Below are positions 1 to 7,251 of a DNA stretch of 64,000 nucleotides, piece after piece. Made by a program: the position numbers and the translations under genes. This DNA comes from Pelagibius marinus (GTDB lineage Bacteria; Pseudomonadota; Alphaproteobacteria; Kiloniellales; Kiloniellaceae). A model generated the notes under the pieces. That model saw only the letters and a list, made by a program, of their open reading frames with translations. It was not told where the DNA came from and made no database searches. The stretch is from contig NZ_JACSDK010000011.1 in assembly GCF_014925385.1 (NCBI RefSeq), positions 1 to 64,000 on the forward strand, given 5' to 3'. The first letter of the stretch is position 1. Each line of letters begins with the position of its first letter.

Positions 1-62
<62 letters not shown>

Positions 63-68
63 CAAAAC

Positions 69-95
69 AGGCCCCCAAATCGGGGGCCTTTTTTT
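69..95 (+). terminator. Rho-independent terminator of the tRNA
   Basis: Seven GC pairs (70-76 with 82-88) plus an A-T closing pair enclose a five-base loop and are followed by seven T residues (89-95). It lies 8 bp after the tRNA CCA end, as expected for a monocistronic tRNA unit. Confidence 0.9.
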
Positions 96-121
96 GGCTC
101 CAGGTGGTGGGGCTCGAGCCT

Positions 122-484
122 TCAGCCCCGCAGCCAGGCCCAGGCCTGGTCGAGCTGGTCGGCGGGGAAGACCTTGATCTCCCCCTCCATGAAGAAGCCC
201 GCCCACTTGACGCACCAGTCGACCCAGGCGGGGCCGCCGACCACCGCCATGCGCTCGAAGTCGGCCCGGTGTTTCAGCCCGTAGGAGGCGTCGTCCCAGG
301 CGGCCTCCAGGTCCCAGCCTTCGAAGTCATCGGCCATAGAGAACAGCACCTTGAGCTTGCCGTGCTGCTTGAAGAGGGCTTCGAACCTGGGGATCAGGGT
401 CTGCTTGTAGTCTTCGTCGGTCAGCTTGCCGTGCGCCGTGACCCCCAGGACCCTGCCGCTGCTTTCGGGCATGAATTCGAACAT
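122..484 (-). CDS. SpoIIAA-like (STAS/DUF3478) protein
   Basis: This is a 120-residue protein of the SpoIIAA-like family, with a single small alpha/beta domain similar to anti-sigma-factor antagonists. It runs from MFEFMPESSG and carries the hallmark sequence GKLTDEDY near residue 20 and VLFSMADDFEGW near residue 47. The frame stays open upstream to 580, but the ATG at 484 is preceded by a good ribosome site (GGGAGGAAC, about 8 nt away), so the Arg/Pro-rich upstream extension is not taken as coding. There is no signal peptide or membrane segment. In proteobacteria this family is mostly uncharacterised; a phospho-regulated antagonist role is only an inference, and no kinase or sigma factor lies nearby. 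It sits 50 bp downstream of the LOG-family gene on the same strand. Confidence 0.85.
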   Translation of the reverse strand: MFEFMPESSGRVLGVTAHGKLTDEDYKQTLIPRFEALFKQHGKLKVLFSMADDFEGWDLEAAWDDASYGLKHRADFERMAVVGGPAWVDWCVKWAGFFMEGEIKVFPADQLDQAWAWLRG

Positions 485-534
485 CTCAGTCTGTTCCTCC
501 CTGATCTGTGGACCTGGCGGAGGCGGCGCTCTTT

Positions 535-1509
535 TTAGGTTTTGCCGTCGAACAGCGGTTCGCCGTTGATGCGGTGCCATTCCTGGATGCCGCCCCAGAT
601 CTCCTCGGCCTCCTCGGCGATCCAGAAAAGCTCCCGGTCCTCCGGGTCTATGACCCCTTCTTCGACAAGGAAATCGAAGTCGATGGCCCGCGACCAGAAC
701 TCGGCGCCGACGAGGACGACGGGCAGGGGCTTCATCTTGCGGGTCTGCACCAGGGTCAGGGTCTCGAAAAGCTCGTCCAGGGTGCCGTAGCCGCCGGGAA
801 AGGCGACCAGCGCCCTGGCGCGGCGCAGGAAGTGCAGTTTGCGCAGGGCGAAGTAGTGGAAGCTGAGGCAGAGATCCGGCGTGATGTAGGGGTTGGGATA
901 CTGCTCGTGCGGCAGGGTGATGTTGAGGCCGACCGACTTGGCGCCGGCCTCGAAGGCGCCGCGGTTGGCCGCCTCCATGATGCCCGGGCCGCCGCCGGTC
1001 ATCACCGCGATGCCGTCGCGCCCGCTGTGCTGCGCCGCTTCGCTGACCAGCTGGCTGAATTCCCGCGCCACCATGTAGTAGTAGCTGCGGTCCAGCACCC
1101 GCTCGGCGGCGCCGAGCGCGCGCTGCAGCTCGTTGTCCCCCGGCGCCCGGGCGAGGGCTTTCTGCAATTCTTCGACCCGCCGCCGCGCGGCCGCCGGCTC
1201 GACGATACGGGTGCTGCCGAAGACGACGATGGTGTGGCGGATGCCTTGCTCGCGCAGCAGCAGTTCGGGCTTCAGGTAGTCGAGGCCCAGCCGCGCGGCG
1301 CGTGCGTCGTCGCGGCGCAGGAAGTCGCTGTCCTCGTCGGCCGGGCGGTAGCTCGGGCTGGCCAGCAGGGCCTGCACCCGCTTCAAGGCTTCCGGGTCAT
1401 CCGCCAGGTCCTTCGGAGCCTGCCACGGCAGGGGCTGGCAACGCTGCTGCGGCGCGGGGCAGATCACCTGCGGGCAGGCGCTCTCCCGGGCCGGTTTCTC
1501 GTCGTTCAT
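535..1509 (-). CDS. LOG-family protein (TIGR00730, lysine decarboxylase-like fold)
   Basis: This 324-residue protein belongs to the Rossmann-fold LOG family. The family signature is present: GGGPGIMEAANRGA around residue 170 and PGGYGTLDELFE around residue 240, which together form the nucleotide-phosphate binding and catalytic PGGxGTxxE motif. Characterised members release free cytokinin-type bases from nucleoside 5'-monophosphates (phosphoribohydrolase) or cleave purine nucleotides; older annotations as lysine decarboxylase are wrong. About 100 residues precede the core domain, so this is the long bacterial form. The start is the ATG at 1509. The gene is followed by the SpoIIAA-like gene on the same strand. 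The physiological substrate here is unknown. Confidence 0.88.
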   Translation of the reverse strand: MNDEKPARESACPQVICPAPQQRCQPLPWQAPKDLADDPEALKRVQALLASPSYRPADEDSDFLRRDDARAARLGLDYLKPELLLREQGIRHTIVVFGSTRIVEPAAARRRVEELQKALARAPGDNELQRALGAAERVLDRSYYYMVAREFSQLVSEAAQHSGRDGIAVMTGGGPGIMEAANRGAFEAGAKSVGLNITLPHEQYPNPYITPDLCLSFHYFALRKLHFLRRARALVAFPGGYGTLDELFETLTLVQTRKMKPLPVVLVGAEFWSRAIDFDFLVEEGVIDPEDRELFWIAEEAEEIWGGIQEWHRINGEPLFDGKT

Positions 1510-1597
1510 GGTGTCGCTCGCGCTTGGATGCCTTCGACGCCGGACAGTCTAGCACCGGCGCAGGCCTTGGCGGGCAGGGGTCTTTTTTAGAGAACTC

Positions 1598-2638
1598 TCA
1601 GTCTGGGGCGCCGGCCGCCAGGGCCTCGAGCCGGGCGAGCAGGTCCTGGGGCAGTTCGATGCCGTCACGCAGGGCCTTGGCGCGTTGGGCCTGCTGGCGC
1701 TGACCGGGAATGCGCACCGGCGCGGCCGGGTCCGCCGGCGGCGTCTCCTGCACCAGGGCGCGGAAGCGGGAGACGGCGGCGGCGTAGGCCCCGGCGCCGA
1801 GCAGGCGCTTCGGATCGATCAGCAGGAAGAAGTGGCCGCTGCCGCTGGGCCGGTCCAGATGTCCGATGCCGGAGGAAAGGTCGGTGAGGAAGCGCGCCCC
1901 CGTCACCACGCCGGCCAGCAGGTCGACGGCCTGGGACAGGCCCGATCCCTTGTGGCCGCCGAAGGGCAGCAGGAAGCCGGCCAGGGCCGCCGCCGGATCG
2001 GTGGTGGGCCGGCCCTCCGCATCCAGCGCCCAGCCCTCGGGGATGGGGCGGCCCTCGCGCTCGGCGCGGCGGACCTTGCCGCGCGCCGCCACGCTCATGG
2101 CCATGTCGAGGAGGAAGTGCGGCGCTTCGGGGCAGGGCGCGGCCACCGCCAGCGGGTTGTTGCCGAGCCGCGCCTCGCGTCCGCCCCAGGGCGCCATGGT
2201 GCTGGCGGCGTTGCTGCCGCCGACCAGCAGGAAGCCCTTCTCGCAGGCCTTCAGGCCATAGGGCGCCAGGGCGCCCAGGTGGTTGGAGTTGCGGCAGCCG
2301 ACGTAGGCGATGCCGGTCTCGGCGGCCATCTCCAGGCCGCTTTCCAGCGCCGTCAGGGCGACGGCCTGGCCGAGGGCGCTGTCGCCGTCGACCAGCGCCA
2401 GGGAGGGGGCCTTGCGCTCGACGGTGATCTGCGCCGCCGCCTTGATGCCGCCCTGGCGCAGGCGCTGGCAGTAGGTGGCGAGGCGCTGCACGCCGTGGGT
2501 GGTGATGCCCAGCAGGTCGCTTTCCACCAGCACCTCGGCGGTTGCGGCCGCCTGCGCCGCCTGAGCCCCCGCGGCGGTCAGCGCGGCGGCGGCGAGGCGG
2601 CGCAGGTCCCCGGTAGCGATGGTGACCTGGTCACTCAT
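1598..2638 (-). CDS. Ldh-family NAD(P)-dependent oxidoreductase (malate/L-lactate/ureidoglycolate dehydrogenase type)
   Basis: This 346-residue protein belongs to the Ldh/MDH type 2 family (YlbC, YiaK, AllD, ComC relatives), which reduces or oxidises 2-hydroxy acids and does not use a Rossmann fold. Family marks seen are DLLGITTHGVQRL near residue 43 (substrate/NAD region with the conserved His), the SNHLGA segment near residue 118, and GGHKGSGLSQAVDLLAG near residue 225. The ATG at 2638 overlaps the TGA of tarD by four bases (ATGA), indicating translational coupling; the frame is open further upstream inside tarD, but homology begins here. Placed behind a D-tartrate dehydratase, it could reduce the oxaloacetate product or oxidise another hydroxy acid. 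That substrate assignment is inference. Confidence 0.87.
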   Translation of the reverse strand: MSDQVTIATGDLRRLAAAALTAAGAQAAQAAATAEVLVESDLLGITTHGVQRLATYCQRLRQGGIKAAAQITVERKAPSLALVDGDSALGQAVALTALESGLEMAAETGIAYVGCRNSNHLGALAPYGLKACEKGFLLVGGSNAASTMAPWGGREARLGNNPLAVAAPCPEAPHFLLDMAMSVAARGKVRRAEREGRPIPEGWALDAEGRPTTDPAAALAGFLLPFGGHKGSGLSQAVDLLAGVVTGARFLTDLSSGIGHLDRPSGSGHFFLLIDPKRLLGAGAYAAAVSRFRALVQETPPADPAAPVRIPGQRQQAQRAKALRDGIELPQDLLARLEALAAGAPD

Positions 2639-3804
2639 GTCTCGGTGGCCTCGCGCAGGCAGGCGATCAGCTTGGCTTTCTTCTCGAAGCCGATGCCCGG
2701 GGCGTCGGGCAGGGCGATGCGGCCGTTCTCCACCTTGGTGTCGTCGGCGAAGCCGCCGAAGGGGGCGAAGACCTCCGGGTAGGACTCGTTGCCGCCCAGC
2801 TTCAGCCCGGCGGCGATGTTCAGGGACAGCTGATGGCCGCCGTGGGGCACGACGTTGCGCCGGGAAAAACCATGGTCGCCGAGCAGCTCCAAGGTGCGCA
2901 GGTACTCGACCAGGCCGTAGCTGAGCGCGCAATCGAACTGCAGCCAGTCGCGGTCGGGCCGCAGGCCGCCGTAGCGCAGCAGGTTGCGGGCGTCCTGGTG
3001 GGAGAAGAGGTTCTCGCCCGTCGCCATGGGCCCCTCATAGTGCTTCGCCAGCTCGGCCTGCAGGGCGTAGTCCAGCGGGTCGCCGGCCTCCTCGTACCAG
3101 AACAGCTTGTAGGGCGCCATGGCCTCGGCATAGGCGATGGCCGTCTCCAGGTTGAAGCGGCCGTTGGCGTCGACCGCCAGGTACCTGCCCTCGCCGACCA
3201 CCTCCAGCACCGCCTCGATGCGTGCGATGTCCTCGGCCAGCGGCGCGCCGCCGATCTTCATCTTCACCACCTCGTAGCCCAGGCCGCGGTAGCGCCGCAT
3301 CTCCTCCTGCAGTTGGGCGTGGTCTTTGCCCGGGTAGTAGTAGCCGCCGGCGGCGTAGACGAAGACCGAGTCGTCCAGCGTGCCGTCGCCTTCGGTCTCG
3401 GCCAGGTAGCGGTAGAGCGGCACCCCGGCGATCTTGGCCACGGCGTCCCACACCGCCATGTCGACGACGCCCACGGCGACGGAGCGTTCGCCGTGGCCGC
3501 CGGGCTTCTCGTTGCTCATCATCGCCGCCCAGATCCGGCGCGGGTCCAGGTTGTCGCCGGCGTCGTTCAGCAGGCTTTCGGGATCGGCCTCCTCCAGGCG
3601 CGGCAGGAAGCGCTCGCGCAGCAGGCCGCTGGCGGCGTAGCGGCCGTTGGAGTTGAAGCCGTAGCCGACCACCGGCTCTCCGTCGCGGACCACATCGGTC
3701 ACCACGGCGACCACGCTGGCGGTCATCTTGGAGAAATCGATATAGGCGTTGCGGATCGGGGAGGAGATCGGAACGACGGTCTCGCGGATTTCGACGATGC
3801 GCAT
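2635..3804 (-). CDS. tarD: D(-)-tartrate dehydratase, enolase superfamily
   Basis: The 389-residue protein follows the Bradyrhizobium TarD sequence closely over its whole length, with characteristic stretches such as SPIRNAYIDF (15-24), NEKPGGHGERSVAVG (98-112) and PMATGENLFSHQDARNLLRY (259-278). TarD dehydrates D-tartrate to oxaloacetate. The enolase-superfamily machinery is present: the KxK motif (K181, K183), metal ligands D212, E238 or E239 and E264 at the ends of barrel strands, and the C-terminal His (H321/H324) of the PHGGHQ segment. K100 lies in the active-site loop. The gene is first in a two-gene operon with an Ldh-family enzyme (4-bp overlap). A tartrate dehydrogenase gene lies 8 kb away, which supports a tartrate-using lifestyle. 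Specificity is assigned by sequence recall, not by alignment here. Confidence 0.92.
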   Translation of the reverse strand: MRIVEIRETVVPISSPIRNAYIDFSKMTASVVAVVTDVVRDGEPVVGYGFNSNGRYAASGLLRERFLPRLEEADPESLLNDAGDNLDPRRIWAAMMSNEKPGGHGERSVAVGVVDMAVWDAVAKIAGVPLYRYLAETEGDGTLDDSVFVYAAGGYYYPGKDHAQLQEEMRRYRGLGYEVVKMKIGGAPLAEDIARIEAVLEVVGEGRYLAVDANGRFNLETAIAYAEAMAPYKLFWYEEAGDPLDYALQAELAKHYEGPMATGENLFSHQDARNLLRYGGLRPDRDWLQFDCALSYGLVEYLRTLELLGDHGFSRRNVVPHGGHQLSLNIAAGLKLGGNESYPEVFAPFGGFADDTKVENGRIALPDAPGIGFEKKAKLIACLREATET

Positions 3805-3957
3805 GGCGGGTTCCGGTCTGGCGGGCGTGATTGGGACGCGGGCAGCTGCCCCTGTCCTATAGAATGCCTGGCCGGGGCCTGTCGACCGCCTTCATTCTTG
3901 AATTGGGCGGCGATCGCGCCATGCTGGGCCCCGCATCTTGTAAAGGAGCCATCTGCC

Positions 3958-5541
3958 GTGAGCCGTGAAGTTTCCGCCGTCGAGGCCAAGACCCGGGTGC
4001 ACGACGGTGCGGAGATCGCCTTTCTCGATGTCCGCGAGGCCGGTGAATTCGGCGAGGGACATCCGCTCTTCGCCATACCTTGCCCCTACAGCCGCCTGGA
4101 AGCGCGCATCGCGGCCCTGGCGCCGCGGCGTAGCGTCCGGGTGCTGCTCATCGACGGCGGCGACGGTGTCGCCGCGCGCGCGGCGCAGACTTTAGAAAGC
4201 CTGGGCTACGGCGACGTCGCCTGGGTCGGCGGGGGCGTGGCGGCCTGGGCGGCGGCGGGCTTCGGTGTTTTCAAGGGCGTGAACGTGCCTTCCAAGACCC
4301 TGGGGGAACTGGCCGAGCATGCCTGGCATCCCGAGACCATCACCGCGCCGATGCTGAAGCGCTGGCAGGACGAGGGTCGCGTCATCCGCTTCTTCGACTG
4401 CCGGCCGCCGGCGGAGTACGCCAAGATGCGCGTGCCCGGCGCCGTCTGCCTGCCCAACGGCGAGCTGGCGCACCGCTTCCCGGTTGCGGCGCCGGAGGCC
4501 GAGACACCCGTGGTGGTGACCTGCGCCGGGCGGACCCGCAGCATCGTCGGGGCGCTCGGGCTGCGGCTCGCGGGCGTCGAGGCGCCGGTCTATGCCCTGG
4601 AGAACGGCACCCAGGGCTGGCAGCTCGCCGGCTACAAGCTGGAACGCGGCAACACGCCGGCGCCGTATCCGGAGCTCGACCCGGCGGGCGCGGCGGCGAC
4701 GCGCGCCCGCGCCGAGGTGCTGCTGGCGCGCCAGGGGATCGCCGTGGCCGACCGGGCGGCGGTGGAGGCCTGGCGCGCCGAGGCGGGGCGCAGCACCTAT
4801 CTCTTCGACCTGCGCGCGCCGCAGGAGATCGCCGCGGCCCCGGCGCCCGCCTTCATTCCCGCCCTCTCCGGACAGCTGGTGCAGGCCACCGACCAGTGGG
4901 TCGGGGTGCGCCACGCCCGCCTGGTGCTGCTGGACGACCTGGGCCTGCGCGGCGCCATCGCCGCCTTCTGGCTGCGGCAGCTGGGCTACGAAGTGGCGGT
5001 GGCCTGCTTCGATGCGGAACTCGCCGCCCTGCCGCCGGGCAAGGGGGCGCCGACCCTGCCGGCGGTCGAGCCTGTGGAGGCCGCCGCGGCCTGGCGGGCG
5101 GTGCGGGCAGGCGAGGCGCAGCTGGTCGATGTCCGCGCCTCGACCGCCTTCCAGGTCGGCCATGCCGCCGGCGCGCTCTGGGGCATCCGCCCGCGCCTGG
5201 ACCGCCTGCCGCTGGACCGCGCCCGGGCGGTTTATCTTGTCGGCGACGAGGCGGCGGTGACCGCCCTGGCGGCAGCCGAGCTGCGCGCGCTGGGACAGGC
5301 TGCGGTTTTCGCCGTCAGCGGCGGCCAGGACGCCCTGAGCGCCGCCGGCGCCGAGGTGGAGGCCAGCCCGGAAAGCCCGGGCCGGGAGGAGGCCATCGAC
5401 TTCCTCTGGTTCGTGCACGACCGCCACGACGGCAACCTTGACGCCTCGCGGGCCTACCTGGCCTGGGAGCAGGGCCTCATCGCCCAGCTCGATGCCGAGG
5501 AGCGGGCGGCCTTCGCCCTGGCGCAGACGCCGCCCGGCTGA
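3958..5541 (+). CDS. Four-domain rhodanese-related sulfurtransferase
   Basis: This 527-residue cytoplasmic protein is built of four consecutive rhodanese-like domains. Domain 1 (about 10-105) has AFLDVREAGEF but its loop is LLIDGGDG, without cysteine. Domain 2 (about 125-220) has FFDCRPPAEY and an active-site loop VTCAGRTRS with Cys189, so it is the likely persulfide-forming domain. Domain 3 (about 275-345) has YLFDLRAPQE with loop LLDDLGLR, and domain 4 (about 365-450) has LVDVRASTAF with loop YLVGDEAAV; both lack cysteine. The GTG start at 3958 is chosen because AAAGGAG lies nine bases upstream and homology begins there; the frame is open far upstream antisense to tarD. The likely role is handling of sulfane sulfur (thiosulfate or thiol persulfides). 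It is divergent from tarD. Confidence 0.86.
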   Translation: MSREVSAVEAKTRVHDGAEIAFLDVREAGEFGEGHPLFAIPCPYSRLEARIAALAPRRSVRVLLIDGGDGVAARAAQTLESLGYGDVAWVGGGVAAWAAAGFGVFKGVNVPSKTLGELAEHAWHPETITAPMLKRWQDEGRVIRFFDCRPPAEYAKMRVPGAVCLPNGELAHRFPVAAPEAETPVVVTCAGRTRSIVGALGLRLAGVEAPVYALENGTQGWQLAGYKLERGNTPAPYPELDPAGAAATRARAEVLLARQGIAVADRAAVEAWRAEAGRSTYLFDLRAPQEIAAAPAPAFIPALSGQLVQATDQWVGVRHARLVLLDDLGLRGAIAAFWLRQLGYEVAVACFDAELAALPPGKGAPTLPAVEPVEAAAAWRAVRAGEAQLVDVRASTAFQVGHAAGALWGIRPRLDRLPLDRARAVYLVGDEAAVTALAAAELRALGQAAVFAVSGGQDALSAAGAEVEASPESPGREEAIDFLWFVHDRHDGNLDASRAYLAWEQGLIAQLDAEERAAFALAQTPPG

Positions 5542-5557
5542 AGCAGCGAGGCGGCGT

Positions 5558-5739
5558 CTGTCATTGCGCTAGCGCAAGGCAGCGGCGGCGAATCCCTTGG
5601 ATGATGCCCCCATGTCTGAGGTCCAAGGTATTCCCCTTTTTCCAGAACCGCTGCGCTTTCTGCTCCGGCCCTTGCCGCTGTTCCCCCTGCGCCTCGCTTT
5701 GAACCGGGTGGTGGCGCGCTCTGCGGCGGAGCGTCCGGC
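5558..5739 (+). repeat. 182-bp direct repeat, copy 1 (ubiT promoter and 5' end)
   Basis: Positions 5558-5739 are repeated at 8939-9120 (constant offset 3381) with a single difference: C at 5721 versus T at 9102. The repeat covers the palindrome, the spacer, the ATG and about 42 codons of ubiT. Sequence identity stops abruptly on both sides. The two copies enclose an AraC-type regulator and an inverse-autotransporter-like gene. Confidence 0.97.
5564..5611 (+). promoter_or_regulatory. Duplicate FNR/CRP-type promoter in front of the ubiT fragment
   Basis: The palindrome TTGCGCTAGCGCAA (5564-5577) is centred exactly 41.5 bp before the ATG at 5612. GATGAT occupies -12 to -7 relative to that A. 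The layout is identical to the intact ubiT promoter (8945-8992). If active it would fire rightwards, antisense to the araC-type gene. Confidence 0.5.
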
Positions 5740-5776
5740 CGGGCTTTCCCACAACCCGTCAGGTCTTACACGATAG
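5612..5776 (+). pseudogene. Truncated ubiT copy (5' fragment)
   Basis: The reading frame starts MSEVQGIPLFPEPL exactly like the intact ubiT at 8993. It follows it for about 42 codons with one substitution (Phe to Ser, from the C/T difference at 5721), then leaves the repeat at 5739 and reads 12 unrelated codons to a TAG at 5774-5776. The 54-residue product lacks the SCP2-type lipid-binding domain of UbiT, so it is presumed non-functional. It is a by-product of the duplication that brackets 5740-8938. Confidence 0.85.
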
Positions 5777-5855
5777 CGGTTGATTCCCGAAGGCGACAAT
5801 TGCCGGTCTCGCAGGCCGCGGGACTTCCGGATCTCTCACCTGCGCTCGCCACCGG

Positions 5856-5883
5856 CGGAAAAGGAACCCGCTCGGGGCTCCTT
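5856..5883 (-). terminator. Probable Rho-independent terminator of the araC-type gene
   Basis: Read on the minus strand, GGAGCCC and GGGTTCC form a seven-pair stem (one G-T wobble) around a CGAGC loop, followed by TTTTCC. The stem overlaps the last bases of the AraC-type gene, whose stop is at 5885. The T-run is short, so efficiency is uncertain. Confidence 0.55.
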
Positions 5884-5884
5884 C

Positions 5885-6940
5885 CTATTGCTCGGGAGAC
5901 CGGGACCGGTCTGCGGCCTCCAGGTGTCCGCCATCCTCCGCCGCCGTCGTTTCCTGTCCGTCCGCGAGCTCGCGGAGGTAGCGCTTCGGCGGGGTCCCGT
6001 AGCGCTGGGTGAAGGCGTTGATGAAGTTGGTGACGTGCCTGTATCCGACCCGGTGGGCCACGACCTTCAGAGGAATATCCTCGGTTTCCAGGACCTGGCG
6101 GGCGTGCTCCAGGCGCTCATTGCGGAGCATTTCGAACGCGGTCATGCCGAACAGCTCGCGGAAGCCCGCGTTCAAGCGCCTTTCGCCCATTCCGGCCTCC
6201 GTGGCGATCTCGCTCAGGCTCGGCGGCTGGCGCATGTCGGCGATCAGGCGGTGGCGCGCTCGCGTGAGCCGCTGTCTTTCGTGGCGCGAAAGTCGGCTGT
6301 CGGTGCCGTCGTCTTCACGCGGGGAGCGCCGGACCATCTGTCCGATGTGATGCGCCGCGATCTCCAGGAGCGCGCCTTCGGTTTCGAGCCGGCGCAGCGG
6401 GCCCGTCAGCGGGCTCCGGAACAGGCGCCAGCCGAGCTTGCGCAACAGCGTTGTTGTGCGCAGCGGCCAATGCGGCGTCGTGTCCGCGGCGGCGCCGAAC
6501 AACCGGCCCAACTCCTCGGGAATGTCGCCGCCCAGCAGGCGCGCCATCACGATCCAGTCCGCCGACCACGCGATGTGCCGGATGGTCTGGCCCTCCGGCA
6601 GGCGGAATTCCGCCCAATCGTCGATCGCGCGGAAGGCGACTCCGTGTTGCGGATCGATGTCTATTTCCGGCGCGGGGTTGCCGGGAAGCTTCAGCGTAAG
6701 CTCGCCTTCGACGGTGAAATGAGAGCCCAGCCAGCCGGAGACGTCGGCCCGCGGCGTCACCGTCACGTCGCGATGGACCTTCGCCGTAGTCAGGTACAGG
6801 CGAACGCCATCCGACACTTCCAGCTTTTCGATTGCGGCGTCCCAGTTGTCGTCTTTGAGCTGCGCCACTTGGGCGACAGCGACGGTCTTACCCTCACCGT
6901 CGCTTTCCAACAGCCATTGATTGAACTTGTCTATGCCCAC
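5885..6940 (-). CDS. AraC/XylS-family transcriptional regulator (PchR-like)
   Basis: This 351-residue cytosolic regulator has an N-terminal sensory part (about 1-240) and a C-terminal AraC DNA-binding domain with two helix-turn-helix motifs: PPSLSEIATEAGMGERRL around residue 255 and IPLKVVAHRVGYRHVTNF around residue 300. The layout, with a long N-terminal region and no clear cupin motif, resembles siderophore-responsive PchR-type regulators; the ligand is unknown. The chosen start is GTG 6940 (VGIDKFNQWLL), since the upstream in-frame TTG at 6994 adds only a non-conserved basic tail. The gene lies inside the 3.2-kb segment bracketed by the 182-bp repeats and is divergent from the inverse-autotransporter-like gene, so it may control that gene. 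Confidence 0.82.
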   Translation of the reverse strand: MGIDKFNQWLLESDGEGKTVAVAQVAQLKDDNWDAAIEKLEVSDGVRLYLTTAKVHRDVTVTPRADVSGWLGSHFTVEGELTLKLPGNPAPEIDIDPQHGVAFRAIDDWAEFRLPEGQTIRHIAWSADWIVMARLLGGDIPEELGRLFGAAADTTPHWPLRTTTLLRKLGWRLFRSPLTGPLRRLETEGALLEIAAHHIGQMVRRSPREDDGTDSRLSRHERQRLTRARHRLIADMRQPPSLSEIATEAGMGERRLNAGFRELFGMTAFEMLRNERLEHARQVLETEDIPLKVVAHRVGYRHVTNFINAFTQRYGTPPKRYLRELADGQETTAAEDGGHLEAADRSRSPEQ

Positions 6941-7251
6941 GTCGCGTTTTCGGCTCCGCTTCAACCCCCCGGGAACCGCAACGCTACACGCCAATCCATG
7001 AACTGCGGCTTGCCTGTATTAATCCCAGGACCGGCGCGTGATGCAAGGCGTCGTCGTGTGACCTTTCTGCGCCCGCTCATATAAATCGGCCCCTCGTCCA
7101 TATATGCCGGCGCTCCGCTCAAGGCCCCCGCTTCGCTATCAAGAAAACGGCCGGCGGCGCGGCTTGGCAGGGGGCCAGGAACGGCCATTGCCGTTAACAG
7201 GCGCTAACCGGGTGCGGCCCGGGTGCGGCGGGGCATGAGGGGGAGCAAAGC
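6941..7251. other. Divergent intergenic region, araC-type gene / inverse autotransporter-like gene
   Basis: No gene was recognised in these 311 bp. The middle is less GC-rich than the surroundings and contains ATATAAAT and CATATATG stretches around 7079-7105 that could serve as promoter elements. The last 50 bp lead into the ATG at 7252, with GGGGGAG about 8 bp upstream. No clear operator repeat was found. Confidence 0.5.

Noticed and set aside
535-1509. Lysine decarboxylase annotation
   Set aside because: The PGGxGTxxE signature marks the LOG phosphoribohydrolase family; the old name is a known misannotation.
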